From: Macrostomum hystrix
Lineage: Eukaryota; Platyhelminthes; Macrostomidae
Length of the DNA stretch: 64,000 bases
Assembly (NCBI GenBank): GCA_950097015.1
Contig: CATNEN010000003.1
Span: forward strand, 10,584,501 to 10,648,500
Reading direction: 5' to 3'
In this document: piece after piece, positions 1 to 13,400 of the stretch
Position numbering within the stretch: position 1 is the first letter of the stretch
Layout of the letters: each line of letters starts with the position of its first letter
Notes under the pieces: model-generated
What the model saw: the letters and a program-made list of their open reading frames with translations, nothing else
The model's database searches: none
What the model was told of the DNA's origin: nothing
Made by a program: the position numbers and the translations under genes

Positions 1-231
1 AAATCTCACCCTAGTAGATTTGAGACAATTGAAATCTCACCCTAGTAGGTTTGAGACAATCGAAATCTCACCATAGTAGATTTTAGACAATTGAAATCTC
101 ATCTCACCCTAGTAGATTTGAGACACTCGGAATCTCACCCTAGTAGATTTGAGACAATCGAAATCTCACCCTAGTAGATTTGAGACAATCGAAGTCTCAC
201 CCTAGTAGGTTTGAGACAATCGAAATCTCAC
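1..231. repeat. 31-bp tandem array in the intron after the first exon
   Basis: About eight copies of a 31-bp unit containing the plus-strand string aatctcaccctagtag followed by atttgagacaatcg. Most units differ at a few positions, and one copy near 95-110 carries a short insertion. The array runs off the left edge of the window and on the right abuts the coding exon without a gap. On the minus strand every unit reads AGGGTGAGA, identical to the splice donor of the neighbouring exon. It is therefore intronic if the exon model is right. Confidence 0.9.
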
Positions 232-1038
232 CCTCTCAGTTTTCAAGCTCTCCGCAGATTTAGGCTCCGGTGTGGCCCCGGCCCCGCCGTCTCGAGCTGG
301 TTCTCGAGCTTCCGGACCTTCGTGAAATTGCGACTCCGTTGATCGGAAAACCAACTGAGATTTTGAGTGTTCCGATTTGACATCATTTTTAGTCGCTTGG
401 GTAACGATTTTCGAAGCTCTTAAAATCGGCTTTGTTGCTGCCGCGGTTGTTGTCGTTGGTTTTGTTTCTATGGCAACAGTGGGTTGCTGAACCACCCTTG
501 TACTCGCAGTCGTAGTCTTTGTTTCTACTTTTACAGCCGGGTGTACTTTTGTTTCCATAGAAACAACAGGACGCGGTGATTTTGGCGTCGATTCAATTCG
601 ACGAGTTTCCATAGCAACTACTAGGTTCAAAGAATTAGACTTTGTTTCCTTGACAACGGTCGGCTTAGACGATGAAGTCACTTGAGTCAAGAGCTCCCGT
701 TTGAGCCGTTCTCTTTCAGCAACGGAAATTTCTTCTACAACTTTGCTTTCCACTGTGACAGCGGCAATTTGTTTCGTGTCGTTTCTGCCGCGCTGCCTGG
801 CTTGCAAAAGCAACTCGGGATCAGGAAACGATGCTGAACCTGTCTGCTGCTGCTGCTGCTGTTGAGACGGTGGCGGCAAGCGCTTGACCTGAACTGGTTG
901 CATATCGGACTCATCCGCACTCACATTATGAGTAGCATTATTAATAGCCGATGAGCTTAACTGATCAATTTTCTGTCTGCGTCTGTTCTGCAAGAAATCG
1001 TCCGGATCGGGCAGAGAATTTGTTGTCTTCGTTGCCAT
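232..1038 (-). CDS. Unrecognised low-complexity protein, first coding exon (269 codons)
   Basis: I do not recognise this protein. The start at 1038 is the only upstream ATG in the frame. The exon stays open for exactly 269 codons to an AGG|GTGAGA donor at 232/231 (phase 0). If unspliced, the frame would end nine residues later, at 202. The N-terminal half has two copies of a motif of the form PDP-x-x-x-LQ-x-R-x-R (near residues 10-20 and 77-87) around a run of seven glutamines. A short charged helix-like segment (ERERLKREL) follows. The rest is Ser/Thr/Lys-rich, with the peptide V-A/S/K-M/I/V-E-T-K/R repeated about five times. There is no signal peptide or membrane segment, so it is probably an intracellular, largely disordered protein, possibly with a cytoskeletal or scaffolding role (inference only). 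The rest of the gene lies beyond the left edge. Confidence 0.6.
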
Positions 1039-1044
1039 GGAGAC
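464..1044. promoter_or_regulatory. Four RFX X-box-like palindromes inside the coding exon
   Basis: Four matches to the RFX consensus RYYNYY-NN-RRNRAC lie at 464-477 (GTTTCTATGGCAAC), 551-564 (GTTTCCATAGAAAC), 605-618 (GTTTCCATAGCAAC) and 1031-1044 (GTTGCCATGGAGAC). The last covers the start codon. The other three encode the repeated V-A/S-M/I-E-T peptide on the minus strand. Binding is not demonstrated; coding repetition alone could produce them. Confidence 0.35.
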
Positions 1045-1086
1045 CTGATTTTCGATTCTTCGCAATTTTTTTTCTTCCAGAAGCAA

Positions 1087-1440
1087 TTAGATAAGATGGC
1101 CGCTGTGGCCGCAGAGGAAGATGACACGTACAAACATAAATTCTTCTGTCATCGGTAGGTAATATAGCTCAGGCTTAAACTTTCTTCACAAGCCACCCCA
1201 CCCCGCCTTTGTTTGAATAGCCGGCAAGAAAATTTTGCTTTTGTTTAAACAATGGATTACAGGAACACGGCACAGACACAGATCGTGAACTGAAGAACTG
1301 AACATTGCGGTCTGTTTATTTGCGAAACGTTTTAGAAATGCTCAGCTCATTATTTAATTTGAGTTACCTATTAGGTTGCATTGCACTCCGATTTAAGACA
1401 ATAAAATTTCTGATGATAAGAACTACACTGAGAAGGGGAA
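1087..1440. other. Short spacer, presumed 5' region of the minus-strand gene
   Basis: About 350 bp of non-repetitive sequence between the start of the unrecognised gene and the giant minisatellite. It should contain that gene's promoter and 5' leader. I see no clear TATA box. Towards the right it is AT-rich and passes without a sharp break into degenerate repeat units. Confidence 0.4.
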
Positions 1441-4400
1441 GAATTAGACTGAGGGAGAGAATGAGACTGAGGGAGAGAATGAGACTGAGGGAGAGAATGA
1501 GACTGATAGAGAGAATAAGACTGAGGGAGAGAATGAGACTGATGGAGAGAATGAGACTGATGGAGAGAATGAGACTGATAGAGAGAATGAGACTGAGGGA
1601 GAGAATGAGACTGATGGAGAGAATGAGACTGAGGGAGGGAATGAGACTGAGGGAGAGAATGAGACTGATGGAGAGAATGAGACTGAGGGAGAGAATGAGA
1701 CTGATGGAGAATGGGACTGAGGGAGAGAATGAGGCTGATGGAGAATGAGACTGAGGGAGAGAATGAGACTGATGGAGAATGAGACTGAGGGAGAGAATGA
1801 GACTGAGGGAGAGAATGAGGCTGATGGAGAATGAGACTGAGGGAGAGAATGAGGCTGATGGAGAATGAGACTGAGGGAGAGAATGAGGCTGAGGGAGAGA
1901 ATGAGGCTGATGGAGAATGAGACTGAGGGAGAGAATGAGACTGGGGGAGAGAATGAGGCTGATGGAGAATGAGACTGAGGGAGGGAATGAGACTGAGGGA
2001 GAGAATGAGACTGATGGAGAGAATGAGACTGAGGGAGAGAATGAGACTGAGGGAGGGAATGAGACTGAGGGAGAGAATGAGACTGATGGAGAGAATGAGA
2101 CTGAGGGAGGGAATGAGACTGAGGGAGAGAATGAGACTGAGGGAGGGAATGAGACTGATGGAGAGAATGAGACTGAGGGAGACAATGAGACTGAGGGACA
2201 GAATGAGACTGATGGAGAGAATAAGACTGAGGGAGGGAATGAGACTAAGGGAGAGAATGAAACTGATGGAGAGAATGAGACTGATGGAGAGAATGAAACT
2301 GATGGAGAGAATGAGACTGAGGGAGAGAATGAGGCTGATGGAGAGAATGAGACTGAGGTAGAGAATGAGACTGAGGGAGGGAATGAGACTGAGGGAGAGA
2401 ATGAGACTGATGGAGAGAATGAGGCTGATGGAGAATGAGACTGAGGGAGAGAATGAGGCTGATGGAGAATGAGACTGAGGGAGAGAAGGAGGCTGATGGA
2501 GAATGAGACTGAGGGAGAGAATGAGGCTGATGGAGAGAATGAGGCTGATGGAGAATGAAACTGATGGAGAGAATGAGACTGATAGAGAGAATGAGACTGA
2601 GGGAGAGAAGGAGGCTGATGGAGAATGAGACTGAGGGAGAGAATGAGACTGAGGGAGAGAATGAGGCTGATGGAGAGAATGAGACTGAGGTAGAGAATGA
2701 GACTGAGGGAGAGAATGAGGCTGATGGAGAATGAGACTGAGGGAGAGAAGGAGGCTGAGGGAGAGAATGAGGCTGATTGAGAATGAGACTGAGGTAGAGA
2801 ATGAGACTGAGGGAGGGAATGAGGCTGATGGAGAATGAGACTGAGGGAGAGAAGGAGGCTGATGGAGAATGAGACTGAGGGAGAGAAGGAGGCTGATGGA
2901 GAATGAGACTGAGGGAGAGAATGAGGCTGATGGAGAATGAGACTGAGGGAGAGAATGAGGCTGATGGAGAATGAGACTGAGGGAGAGAAGGAGGCTGATG
3001 GAGAATGAGACTGGGGGAGAGAAGGAGGCTGATGGAGAATGAGACTGAGGGAGAGAATGAGGCTGATGGAGAATGAGGCTGATGGAGAATGAGACTGATG
3101 GAGAGAATGAGACTGATAGAGAGAATGAGACTGAGGTAGAGAATGAGACTGAGGGAGAGAATGAGGCTGATGGAGAATGAGACTGAGGGAGAGAAGGAGG
3201 CTGATTGAGAATGAGACTGAGGGAGAGAAGGAGGCTGATGGAGAATGAGACTGAGGGAGAGAAGGAGGCTGATGGAGAATGAGACTGATGGAGAGAATGA
3301 GGCTGATGGAGAGAATGAGACTGAGGGAGGGAATGAGACTGAGGGAGAGAATGAGACTGAGGGAGAGAATGAGGCTGATGGAGAGAATGAGACTGAGGTA
3401 GAGAATGAGGCTGATGGAGAATGAGACTGAGGGAGAGAAGGAGGCTGAGGGAGAGAATGAGGCTGATTGAGAATGAGACTGAGGTAGAGAATGAGACTGA
3501 GGGAGAGAATGAGGCTGATTGAGAATGAGACTGAGGGAGAGAAGGAGGCTGATGGAGAATGAGACTGAGGGAGAGAAGGAGGCTGATGGAGAATGAGACT
3601 GAGGGAGAGAATGAGGCTGATGGAGAATGAGACTGAGGGAGAGAATGAGGCTGATGGAGAATGAGACTGAGGGAGAGAATGAGGCTGATGGAGAATGAGA
3701 CTGAGGGAGAGAAGGAGGCTGATGGAGAATGAGACTGGGGGAGAGAAGGAGGCTGATGGAGAATGAGACTGAGGGAGAGAATGAGGCTGATGGAGAATGA
3801 GGCTGATGGAGAGAATGAGGCTGATGGAGAATGAGACTGAGGAAGAGAATGAGGCTGATGGAGAATGAGACTGAGGGAGAGAATGAGGCTGATGGAGAAT
3901 GGGACTGAGGGAGAGAATGAGGCTGATGGAGAATGAGGCTGATGGAGAGAATGAGGCTGATGGAGAATGGGACTGAGGGAGAGAATGAGGCTGATGGAGA
4001 GAATGAGGCTGATGGAGAATGAGACTGAGGGAGAGAATGAGGCTGATGGAGAATGAGACTGAGGGAGAGAATGAGGCTGATGGAGAATGAGACTGAGGGA
4101 GAGAATGAGGCTGATGGAGAATGAGACTGAGGGAGAGAATGAGGCTGATGGAGAATGAGACTGAGGGAGAGAATGAGGCTGATGGAGAATGAGACTGAGG
4201 GAGAGAATGAGGCTGATGGAGAATGAGACTGAGGGAGAGAATGAGGCTGATGGAGAATGAGACTGAGGGAGAGAATGAGGCTGATGGAGAATGAGACTGA
4301 TGGAGAGAATGAGGCTGATGGAGAATGAGACTGAGGGAGAGAATGAGGCTGATGGAGAATGAGACTGAGGGAGAGAATGAGGCTGATGGAGAATGAGGCT

Positions 4401-7400
4401 GATGGAGAGAATGAGGCTGATGGAGAATGGGACTGAGGGAGAGAATGAGGCTGATGGAGAATGAGACTGAGGGAGAGAATGAGGCTGATGGAGAATGAGA
4501 CTGAGGGAGAGAATGAGGCTGGTGGAGAATGAGACTGAGGGAGAGAATGAGGCTGATGGAGAATGAGACTGAGGGAGAGAATGAGGCTGATGGAGAATGA
4601 GACTGATGGAGAGAATGAGGCTGATGGAGAATGAGACTGAGGGAGAGAATGAGGCTGATGGAGAATGAGACTGAGGGAGAGAATGAGGCTGATGGAGAAT
4701 GAGACTGAGGGAGAGAATGAGGCTGATGGAGAATGAGACTGAGGGAGAGAATGAGGCTGATGGAGAATGAGACTGAGGGAGAGAATGAGGCTGATGGAGA
4801 ATGAGGCTGATGGAGAGAATGAGGCTGATGGAGAATGGGACTGAGGGAGAGAATGAGGCTGATGGAGAATGAGACTGAGGGAGAGAATGAGGCTGATGGA
4901 GAATGAGACTGAGGGAGAGAATGAGGCTGGTGGAGAATGAGACTGAGGGAGAGAATGAGGCTGATGGAGAATGAGACTGAGGGAGAGAATGAGGCTGATG
5001 GAGAATGAGACTGAGGGAGAGAAGGAGGCTGATTGAGAATGAGACTGAGGGAGAGAAGGAGGCTGATGGAGAATGAGACTGAGGGAGAGAATGAGGCTGA
5101 TGGAGAATGAGACTGAGGGAGAGAATGAGGCTGATGGAGAATGAGACTGAGGGAGAGAATGAGGCTGATGGAGAATGAGACTGAGGGAGAGAATGAGGCT
5201 GATGGAGAATGAGACTGAGGGAGAGAATGAGGCTGATGGAGAATGAGACTGATGGAGAGAATGAGGCTGATGGAGAATGAGACTGAGGGAGAGAATGAGG
5301 CTGATGGAGAATGAGACTGAGGGAGAGAATGAGGCTGATGGAGAATGAGGCTGATGGAGAGAATGAGGCTGATGGAGAATGGGACTGAGGGAGAGAATGA
5401 GGCTGATGGAGAGAATGAGGCTGATGGAGAATGAGACTGAGGGAGAGAATGAGGCTGATGGAGAATGAGGCTGATGGAGAGAATGAGGCTGATGGAGAAT
5501 GGGACTGAGGGAGAGAATGAGGCTGATTGAGAATGAGACTGAGGTAGAGAATGAGACTGAGGGAGAGAATGAGGCTGATTGAGAATGAGACTGAGGGAGA
5601 GAAGGAGGCTGATGGAGAATGAGACTGAGGGAGAGAAGGAGGCTGATGGAGAATGAGACTGAGGGAGAGAATGAGGCTGATGGAGAATGAGACTGAGGGA
5701 GAGAATGAGGCTGATGGAGAATGAGACTGAGGGAGAGAATGAGGCTGATGGAGAATGAGACTGAGGGAGAGAATGAGGCTGATGGAGAATGAGACTGAGG
5801 GAGAGAATGAGGCTGATGGAGAATGAGACTGATGGAGAGAATGAGGCTGATGGAGAATGAGACTGAGGGAGAGAATGAGGCTGATGGAGAATGAGACTGA
5901 GGGAGAGAATGAGGCTGATGGAGAATGAGGCTGATGGAGAGAATGAGGCTGATGGAGAATGGGACTGAGGGAGAGAATGAGGCTGATGGAGAATGAGACT
6001 GAGGGAGAGAATGAGGCTGATGGAGAGAATGAGGCTGATGGAGAATGGGACTGAGGGAGAGAATGAGGCTGATGGAGAATGAGACTGAGGGAGAGAATGA
6101 GGCTGATGGAGAATGAGACTGAGGGAGAGAATGAGGCTGGTGGAGAATGAGACTGAGGGAGAGAATGAGGCTGATGGAGAATGAGACTGAGGGAGAGAAT
6201 GAGGCTGATGGAGAATGAGACTGAGGGAGAGAATGAGGCTGATGGAGAATGAGACTGAGGGAGAGAATGAGGCTGATGGAGAATGAGACTGAGGGAGAGA
6301 ATGAGGCTGATGGAGAATGAGACTGAGGGAGAGAATGAGGCTGATGGAGAATGAGGCTGATGGAGAGAATGAGGCTGATGGAGAATGGGACTGAGGGAGA
6401 GAATGAGGCTGATGGAGAATGAGACTGAGGGAGAGAATGAGGCTGATGGAGAATGAGACTGAGGGAGAGAATGAGACTGATGGAGAATGAGACTGATGGA
6501 GAGAATGAGGCTGATGGAGAATGAGACTGAGGGAGAGAATGAGGCTGATGGAGAATGAGACTGAGGGAGAGAATGAGGCTGATGGAGAATGAGACTGATG
6601 GAGAGAATGAGGCTGATGGAGAATGAGACTGAGGGAGAGAATGAGACTGAGGGAGAGAATGAGGCTGATGGAGAGAATGAGGCTGATGGAGAGAATGAGA
6701 CTGAGGTAGAGAATGAGACTGAGGGAGAGAATGAGGCTGATGGAGAATGGGACTGAGGGAGAGAATGAGGCTGATGGAGAATGAGACTGAGGGAGAGAAT
6801 GAGGCTGATGGAGAATGAGACTGAGGGAGAGAATGAGACTGATGGAGAATGAGACTGAGGAAGAGAATGAGGCTGATGGAGAATGAGACTGAGGGAGAGA
6901 ATGAGGCTGATGGAGAATGAGACTGAGGGAGAGAATGAGGCTGATGGAGAATGAGACTGAGGGAGAGAATGAGGCTGATGGAGAATGAGACTGATGGAGA
7001 GAATGAGGCTGATGGAGAATGAGACTGAGGGAGAGAATGAGGCTGATGGAGAATGAGACTGAGGGAGAGAATGAGGCTGATGGAGAATGAGGCTGATGGA
7101 GAGAATGAGGCTGATGGAGAATGGGACTGAGGGAGAGAATGAGGCTGATGGAGAATGAGACTGAGGGAGAGAATGAGGCTGATGGAGAATGAGACTGAGG
7201 GAGAGAATGAGGCTGGTGGAGAATGAGACTGAGGGAGAGAATGAGGCTGATGGAGAATGAGACTGAGGGAGAGAATGAGGCTGATGGAGAATGAGACTGA
7301 GGGAGAGAATGAGGCTGATGGAGAATGAGACTGAGGGAGAGAATGAGGCTGATGGAGAATGAGACTGAGGGAGAGAATGAGGCTGATGGAGAATGAGACT

Positions 7401-10400
7401 GAGGGAGAGAATGAGGCTGATGGAGAATGAGGCTGATGGAGAGAATGAGGCTGATGGAGAATGGGACTGAGGGAGAGAATGAGGCTGATGGAGAATGAGA
7501 CTGAGGGAGAGAATGAGGCTGATGGAGAATGAGACTGAGGGAGAGAATGAGACTGATGGAGAATGAGACTGATGGAGAGAATGAGGCTGATGGAGAATGA
7601 GACTGAGGGAGAGAATGAGGCTGATGGAGAATGAGACTGAGGGAGAGAATGAGGCTGATGGAGAATGAGACTGATGGAGAGAATGAGGCTGATGGAGAAT
7701 GAGACTGAGGGAGAGAATGAGACTGAGGGAGAGAATGAGGCTGATGGAGAGAATGAGGCTGATGGAGAGAATGAGACTGAGGTAGAGAATGAGACTGAGG
7801 GAGAGAATGAGGCTGATGGAGAATGGGACTGAGGGAGAGAATGAGGCTGATGGAGAATGAGACTGAGGGAGAGAATGAGGCTGATGGAGAATGAGACTGA
7901 GGGAGAGAATGAGACTGATGGAGAATGAGACTGAGGAAGAGAATGAGGCTGATGGAGAATGAGACTGAGGGAGAGAATGAGGCTGATGGAGAATGAGACT
8001 GAGGGAGAGAATGAGACTGATGGAGAATGAGACTGAGGGAGAGAATGAGGCTGATGGAGAATGAGACTGAGGGAGAGAATGAGACTGATGGAGAATGAGA
8101 CTGAGGAAGAGAATGAGGCTGATGGAGAATGAGACTGAGGGAGAGAATGAGACTGAGGGAGAGAATGAGACTGAGGGAGAGAATGAGGCTGATGGAGAGA
8201 ATGAGACTGAGGTAGAGAATGAGACTGAGGGAGAGAATGAGGCTGATGGAGAATGAGACTGAGGGAGAGAAGGAGGCTGAGGGAGAGAATGAGGCTGATT
8301 GAGAATGAGACTGAGGTAGAGAATGAGACTGAGGGAGGGAATGAGGCTGATGGAGAATGAGACTGAGGGAGAGAAGGAGGCTGATGGAGAATGAGACTGA
8401 GGGAGAGAAGGAGGCTGATGGAGAATGAGACTGAGGGAGAGAATGAGGCTGATGGAGAATGAGACTGAGGGAGAGAATGAGGCTGATGGAGAATGAGACT
8501 GAGGGAGAGAATGAGACTGATGGAGAATGAGACTGAGGAAGAGAATGAGGCTGATGGAGAATGAGACTGAGGGAGAGAATGAGGCTGATGGAGAATGGGA
8601 CTGAGGGAGAGAATGAGGCTGATGGAGAGAATGAGGCTGATGGAGAATGAGACTGAGGGAGAGAATGAGGCTGATGGAGAATGAGACTGAGGGAGAGAAT
8701 GAGGCTGATGGAGAATGAGACTGAGGGAGAGAATGAGGCTGATGGAGAATGAGACTGAGGGAGAGAATGAGGCTGATGGAGAATGAGACTGAGGGAGAGA
8801 ATGAGGCTGATGGAGAATGAGGCTGATGGAGAGAATGAGGCTGATGGAGAATGGGACTGAGGGAGAGAATGAGGCTGATGGAGAATGGGACTGAGGGAGA
8901 GAATGAGGCTGATGGAGAGAATGAGGCTGATGGAGAATGAGACTGAGGGAGAGAATGAGGCTGATGGAGAATGAGACTGAGGGAGAGAATGAGGCTGATG
9001 GAGAGAATGAGGCTGATGGAGAGAATGAGACTGAGGTAGAGAATGAGACTGAGGGAGAGAATGAGGCTGATGGAGAATGGGACTGAGGGAGAGAATGAGG
9101 CTGATGGAGAATGAGACTGAGGGAGAGAATGAGGCTGATGGAGAATGAGACTGAGGGAGAGAATGAGACTGATGGAGAATGAGACTGAGGAAGAGAATGA
9201 GGCTGATGGAGAATGAGACTGAGGGAGAGAATGAGACTGAGGGAGAGAATGAGACTGAGGGAGAGAATGAGGCTGATGGAGAGAATGAGACTGAGGTAGA
9301 GAATGAGACTGAGGGAGAGAATGAGGCTGATGGAGAATGAGACTGAGGGAGAGAAGGAGGCTGAGGGAGAGAATGAGGCTGATTGAGAATGAGACTGAGG
9401 TAGAGAATGAGACTGAGGGAGGGAATGAGGCTGATGGAGAATGAGACTGAGGGAGAGAAGGAGGCTGATGGAGAATGAGACTGAGGGAGAGAAGGAGGCT
9501 GATGGAGAATGAGACTGAGGGAGAGAATGAGGCTGATGGAGAATGAGACTGAGGGAGAGAATGAGGCTGATGGAGAATGAGACTGAGGGAGAGAATGAGG
9601 CTGATGGAGAGAATGAGGCTGATGGAGAATGAGACTGAGGGAGAGAATGAGGCTGATGGAGAATGAGACTGAGGGAGAGAATGAGACTGATGGAGAGAAT
9701 GAGGCTGATGGAGAATGAGACTGAGGGAGAGAATGAGGCTGATGGAGAATGAGACTGAGGGAGAGAATGAGACTGATGGAGAATGAGGCTGATGGAGAAT
9801 GAGGCTGATGGAGAGAATGAGGCTGATGGAGAATGGGACTGAGGGAGAGAATGAGGCTGATGGAGAATGGGACTGAGGGAGAGAATGAGGCTGATGGAGA
9901 GAATGAGGCTGATGGAGAATGAGACTGAGGGAGAGAATGAGGCTGATGGAGAATGAGACTGAGGGAGAGAATGAGGCTGATGGAGAATGAGACTGAGGGA
10001 GAATGAGACTGAGGGAGAGAATGAGGCTGATGGAGAGAATGAGACTGATAGAGAGAATGAGACTGAGGTAGAGAATGAGACTGAGGGAGAGAATGAGGCT
10101 GATGGAGAATGAGACTGAGGGAGAGAAGGAGGCTGATTGAGAATGAGACTGAGGGAGAGAAGGAGGCTGATGGAGAATGAGACTGAGGGAGAGAAGGAGG
10201 CTGATGGAGAATGAGACTGATGGAGAGAATGAGGCTGATGGAGAGAATGAGACTGAGGGAGGGAATGAGACTGAGGGAGAGAATGAGACTGAGGGAGAGA
10301 ATGAGGCTGATGGAGAGAATGAGACTGAGGTAGAGAATGAGGCTGATGGAGAATGAGACTGAGGGAGAGAATGAGGCTGATGGAGAATGAGACTGAGGGA

Positions 10401-13400
10401 GAGAATGAGGCTGATGGAGAATGAGACTGAGGGAGAGAATGAGGCTGATGGAGAATGAGACTGAGGGAGAGAATGAGGCTGATGGAGAATGAGGCTGATG
10501 GAGAGAATGAGGCTGATGGAGAATGGGACTGAGGGAGAGAATGAGGCTGATGGAGAATGAGACTGAGGGAGAGAATGAGGCTGATGGAGAATGAGACTGA
10601 GGGAGAGAATGAGACTGATGGAGAATGAGACTGAGGAAGAGAATGAGGCTGATGGAGAATGGGACTGAGGGAGAGAATGAGGCTGATGGAGAGAATGAGG
10701 CTGATGGAGAATGAGACTGAGGGAGAGAATGAGGCTGATGGAGAATGAGACTGAGGGAGAGAATGAGGCTGATGGAGAATGAGACTGAGGGAGAGAATGA
10801 GGCTGATGGAGAATGAGACTGAGGGAGAGAATGAGGCTGATGGAGAATGAGACTGAGGGAGAGAATGAGGCTGATGGAGAATGAGACTGATGGAGAGAAT
10901 GAGGCTGATGGAGAATGAGACTGAGGGAGAGAATGAGGCTGATGGAGAATGAGACTGAGGGAGAGAATGAGGCTGATGGAGAATGAGACTGATGGAGAGA
11001 ATGAGGCTGATGGAGAATGAGACTGATGGAGAGAATGAGGCTGATGGAGAATGAGACTGAGGGAGAGAATGAGGCTGATGGAGAATGAGACTGAGGGAGA
11101 GAATGAGGCTGATGGAGAATGAGGCTGATGGAGAGAATGAGGCTGATGGAGAATGAGACTGAGGAAGAGAATGAGGCTGATGGAGAATGAGACTGAGGGA
11201 GAGAATGAGGCTGATGGAGAATGGGACTGAGGGAGAGAATGAGGCTGATGGAGAATGAGGCTGATGGAGAGAATGAGGCTGATGGAGAATGGGACTGAGG
11301 GAGAGAATGAGGCTGATGGAGAGAATGAGGCTGATGGAGAATGAGACTGAGGGAGAGAATGAGGCTGATGGAGAATGAGACTGAGGGAGAGAATGAGGCT
11401 GATGGAGAATGAGACTGAGGGAGAGAATGAGGCTGATGGAGAATGAGACTGAGGGAGAGAATGAGGCTGATGGAGAATGAGACTGAGGGAGAGAATGAGG
11501 CTGATGGAGAATGAGACTGAGGGAGAGAATGAGGCTGATGGAGAATGAGACTGAGGGAGAGAATGAGGCTGATGGAGAATGAGACTGATGGAGAGAATGA
11601 GGCTGATGGAGAATGAGACTGAGGGAGAGAATGAGGCTGATGGAGAATGAGACTGAGGGAGAGAATGAGGCTGATGGAGAATGAGGCTGATGGAGAGAAT
11701 GAGGCTGATGGAGAATGGGACTGAGGGAGAGAATGAGGCTGATGGAGAATGAGACTGAGGGAGAGAATGAGGCTGATGGAGAATGAGACTGAGGGAGAGA
11801 ATGAGGCTGGTGGAGAATGAGACTGAGGGAGAGAATGAGGCTGATGGAGAATGAGACTGAGGGAGAGAATGAGGCTGATGGAGAATGAGACTGATGGAGA
11901 GAATGAGGCTGATGGAGAATGAGACTGAGGGAGAGAATGAGGCTGATGGAGAATGAGACTGAGGGAGAGAATGAGGCTGATGGAGAATGAGACTGAGGGA
12001 GAGAATGAGGCTGATGGAGAATGAGACTGAGGGAGAGAATGAGGCTGATGGAGAATGAGACTGAGGGAGAGAATGAGGCTGATGGAGAATGAGGCTGATG
12101 GAGAGAATGAGGCTGATGGAGAATGGGACTGAGGGAGAGAATGAGGCTGATGGAGAATGGGACTGAGGGAGAGAATGAGGCTGATGGAGAGAATGAGGCT
12201 GATGGAGAATGAGACTGAGGGAGAGAATGAGGCTGATGGAGAATGAGACTGAGGGAGAGAATGAGGCTGATGGAGAATGAGACTGAGGGAGAATGAGACT
12301 GAGGGAGAGAATGAGGCTGATGGAGAGAATGAGACTGATAGAGAGAATGAGACTGAGGTAGAGAATGAGACTGAGGGAGAGAATGAGGCTGATGGAGAAT
12401 GAGACTGAGGGAGAGAAGGAGGCTGATTGAGAATGAGACTGAGGGAGAGAAGGAGGCTGATGGAGAATGAGACTGAGGGAGAGAAGGAGGCTGATGGAGA
12501 ATGAGACTGATGGAGAGAATGAGGCTGATGGAGAGAATGAGACTGAGGGAGGGAATGAGACTGAGGGAGAGAATGAGACTGAGGGAGAGAATGAGGCTGA
12601 TGGAGAGAATGAGACTGAGGTAGAGAATGAGGCTGATGGAGAATGAGACTGAGGGAGAGAAGGAGGCTGAGGGAGAGAATGAGGCTGATTGAGAATGAGA
12701 CTGAGGTAGAGAATGAGACTGAGGGAGAGAATGAGGCTGATTGAGAATGAGACTGAGGGAGAGAAGGAGGCTGATGGAGAATGAGACTGAGGGAGAGAAG
12801 GAGGCTGATGGAGAATGAGACTGAGGGAGAGAATGAGGCTGATGGAGAATGAGACTGAGGGAGAGAATGAGGCTGATGGAGAATGAGACTGAGGGAGAGA
12901 ATGAGGCTGATGGAGAATGAGACTGAGGGAGAGAAGGAGGCTGATGGAGAATGAGACTGGGGGAGAGAAGGAGGCTGATGGAGAATGAGACTGAGGGAGA
13001 GAATGAGGCTGATGGAGAATGAGGCTGATGGAGAGAATGAGGCTGATGGAGAATGAGACTGAGGAAGAGAATGAGGCTGATGGAGAATGAGACTGAGGGA
13101 GAGAATGAGGCTGATGGAGAATGGGACTGAGGGAGAGAATGAGGCTGATGGAGAATGAGGCTGATGGAGAGAATGAGGCTGATGGAGAATGGGACTGAGG
13201 GAGAGAATGAGGCTGATGGAGAGAATGAGGCTGATGGAGATTGAGACTGAGGGAGAGAATGAGGCTGATGGAGAATGAGACTGAGGGAGAGAATGAGGCT
13301 GATGGAGAATGAGACTGAGGGAGAGAATGAGGCTGATGGAGAATGAGACTGAGGGAGAGAATGAGGCTGATGGAGAATGAGACTGAGGGAGAGAATGAGG

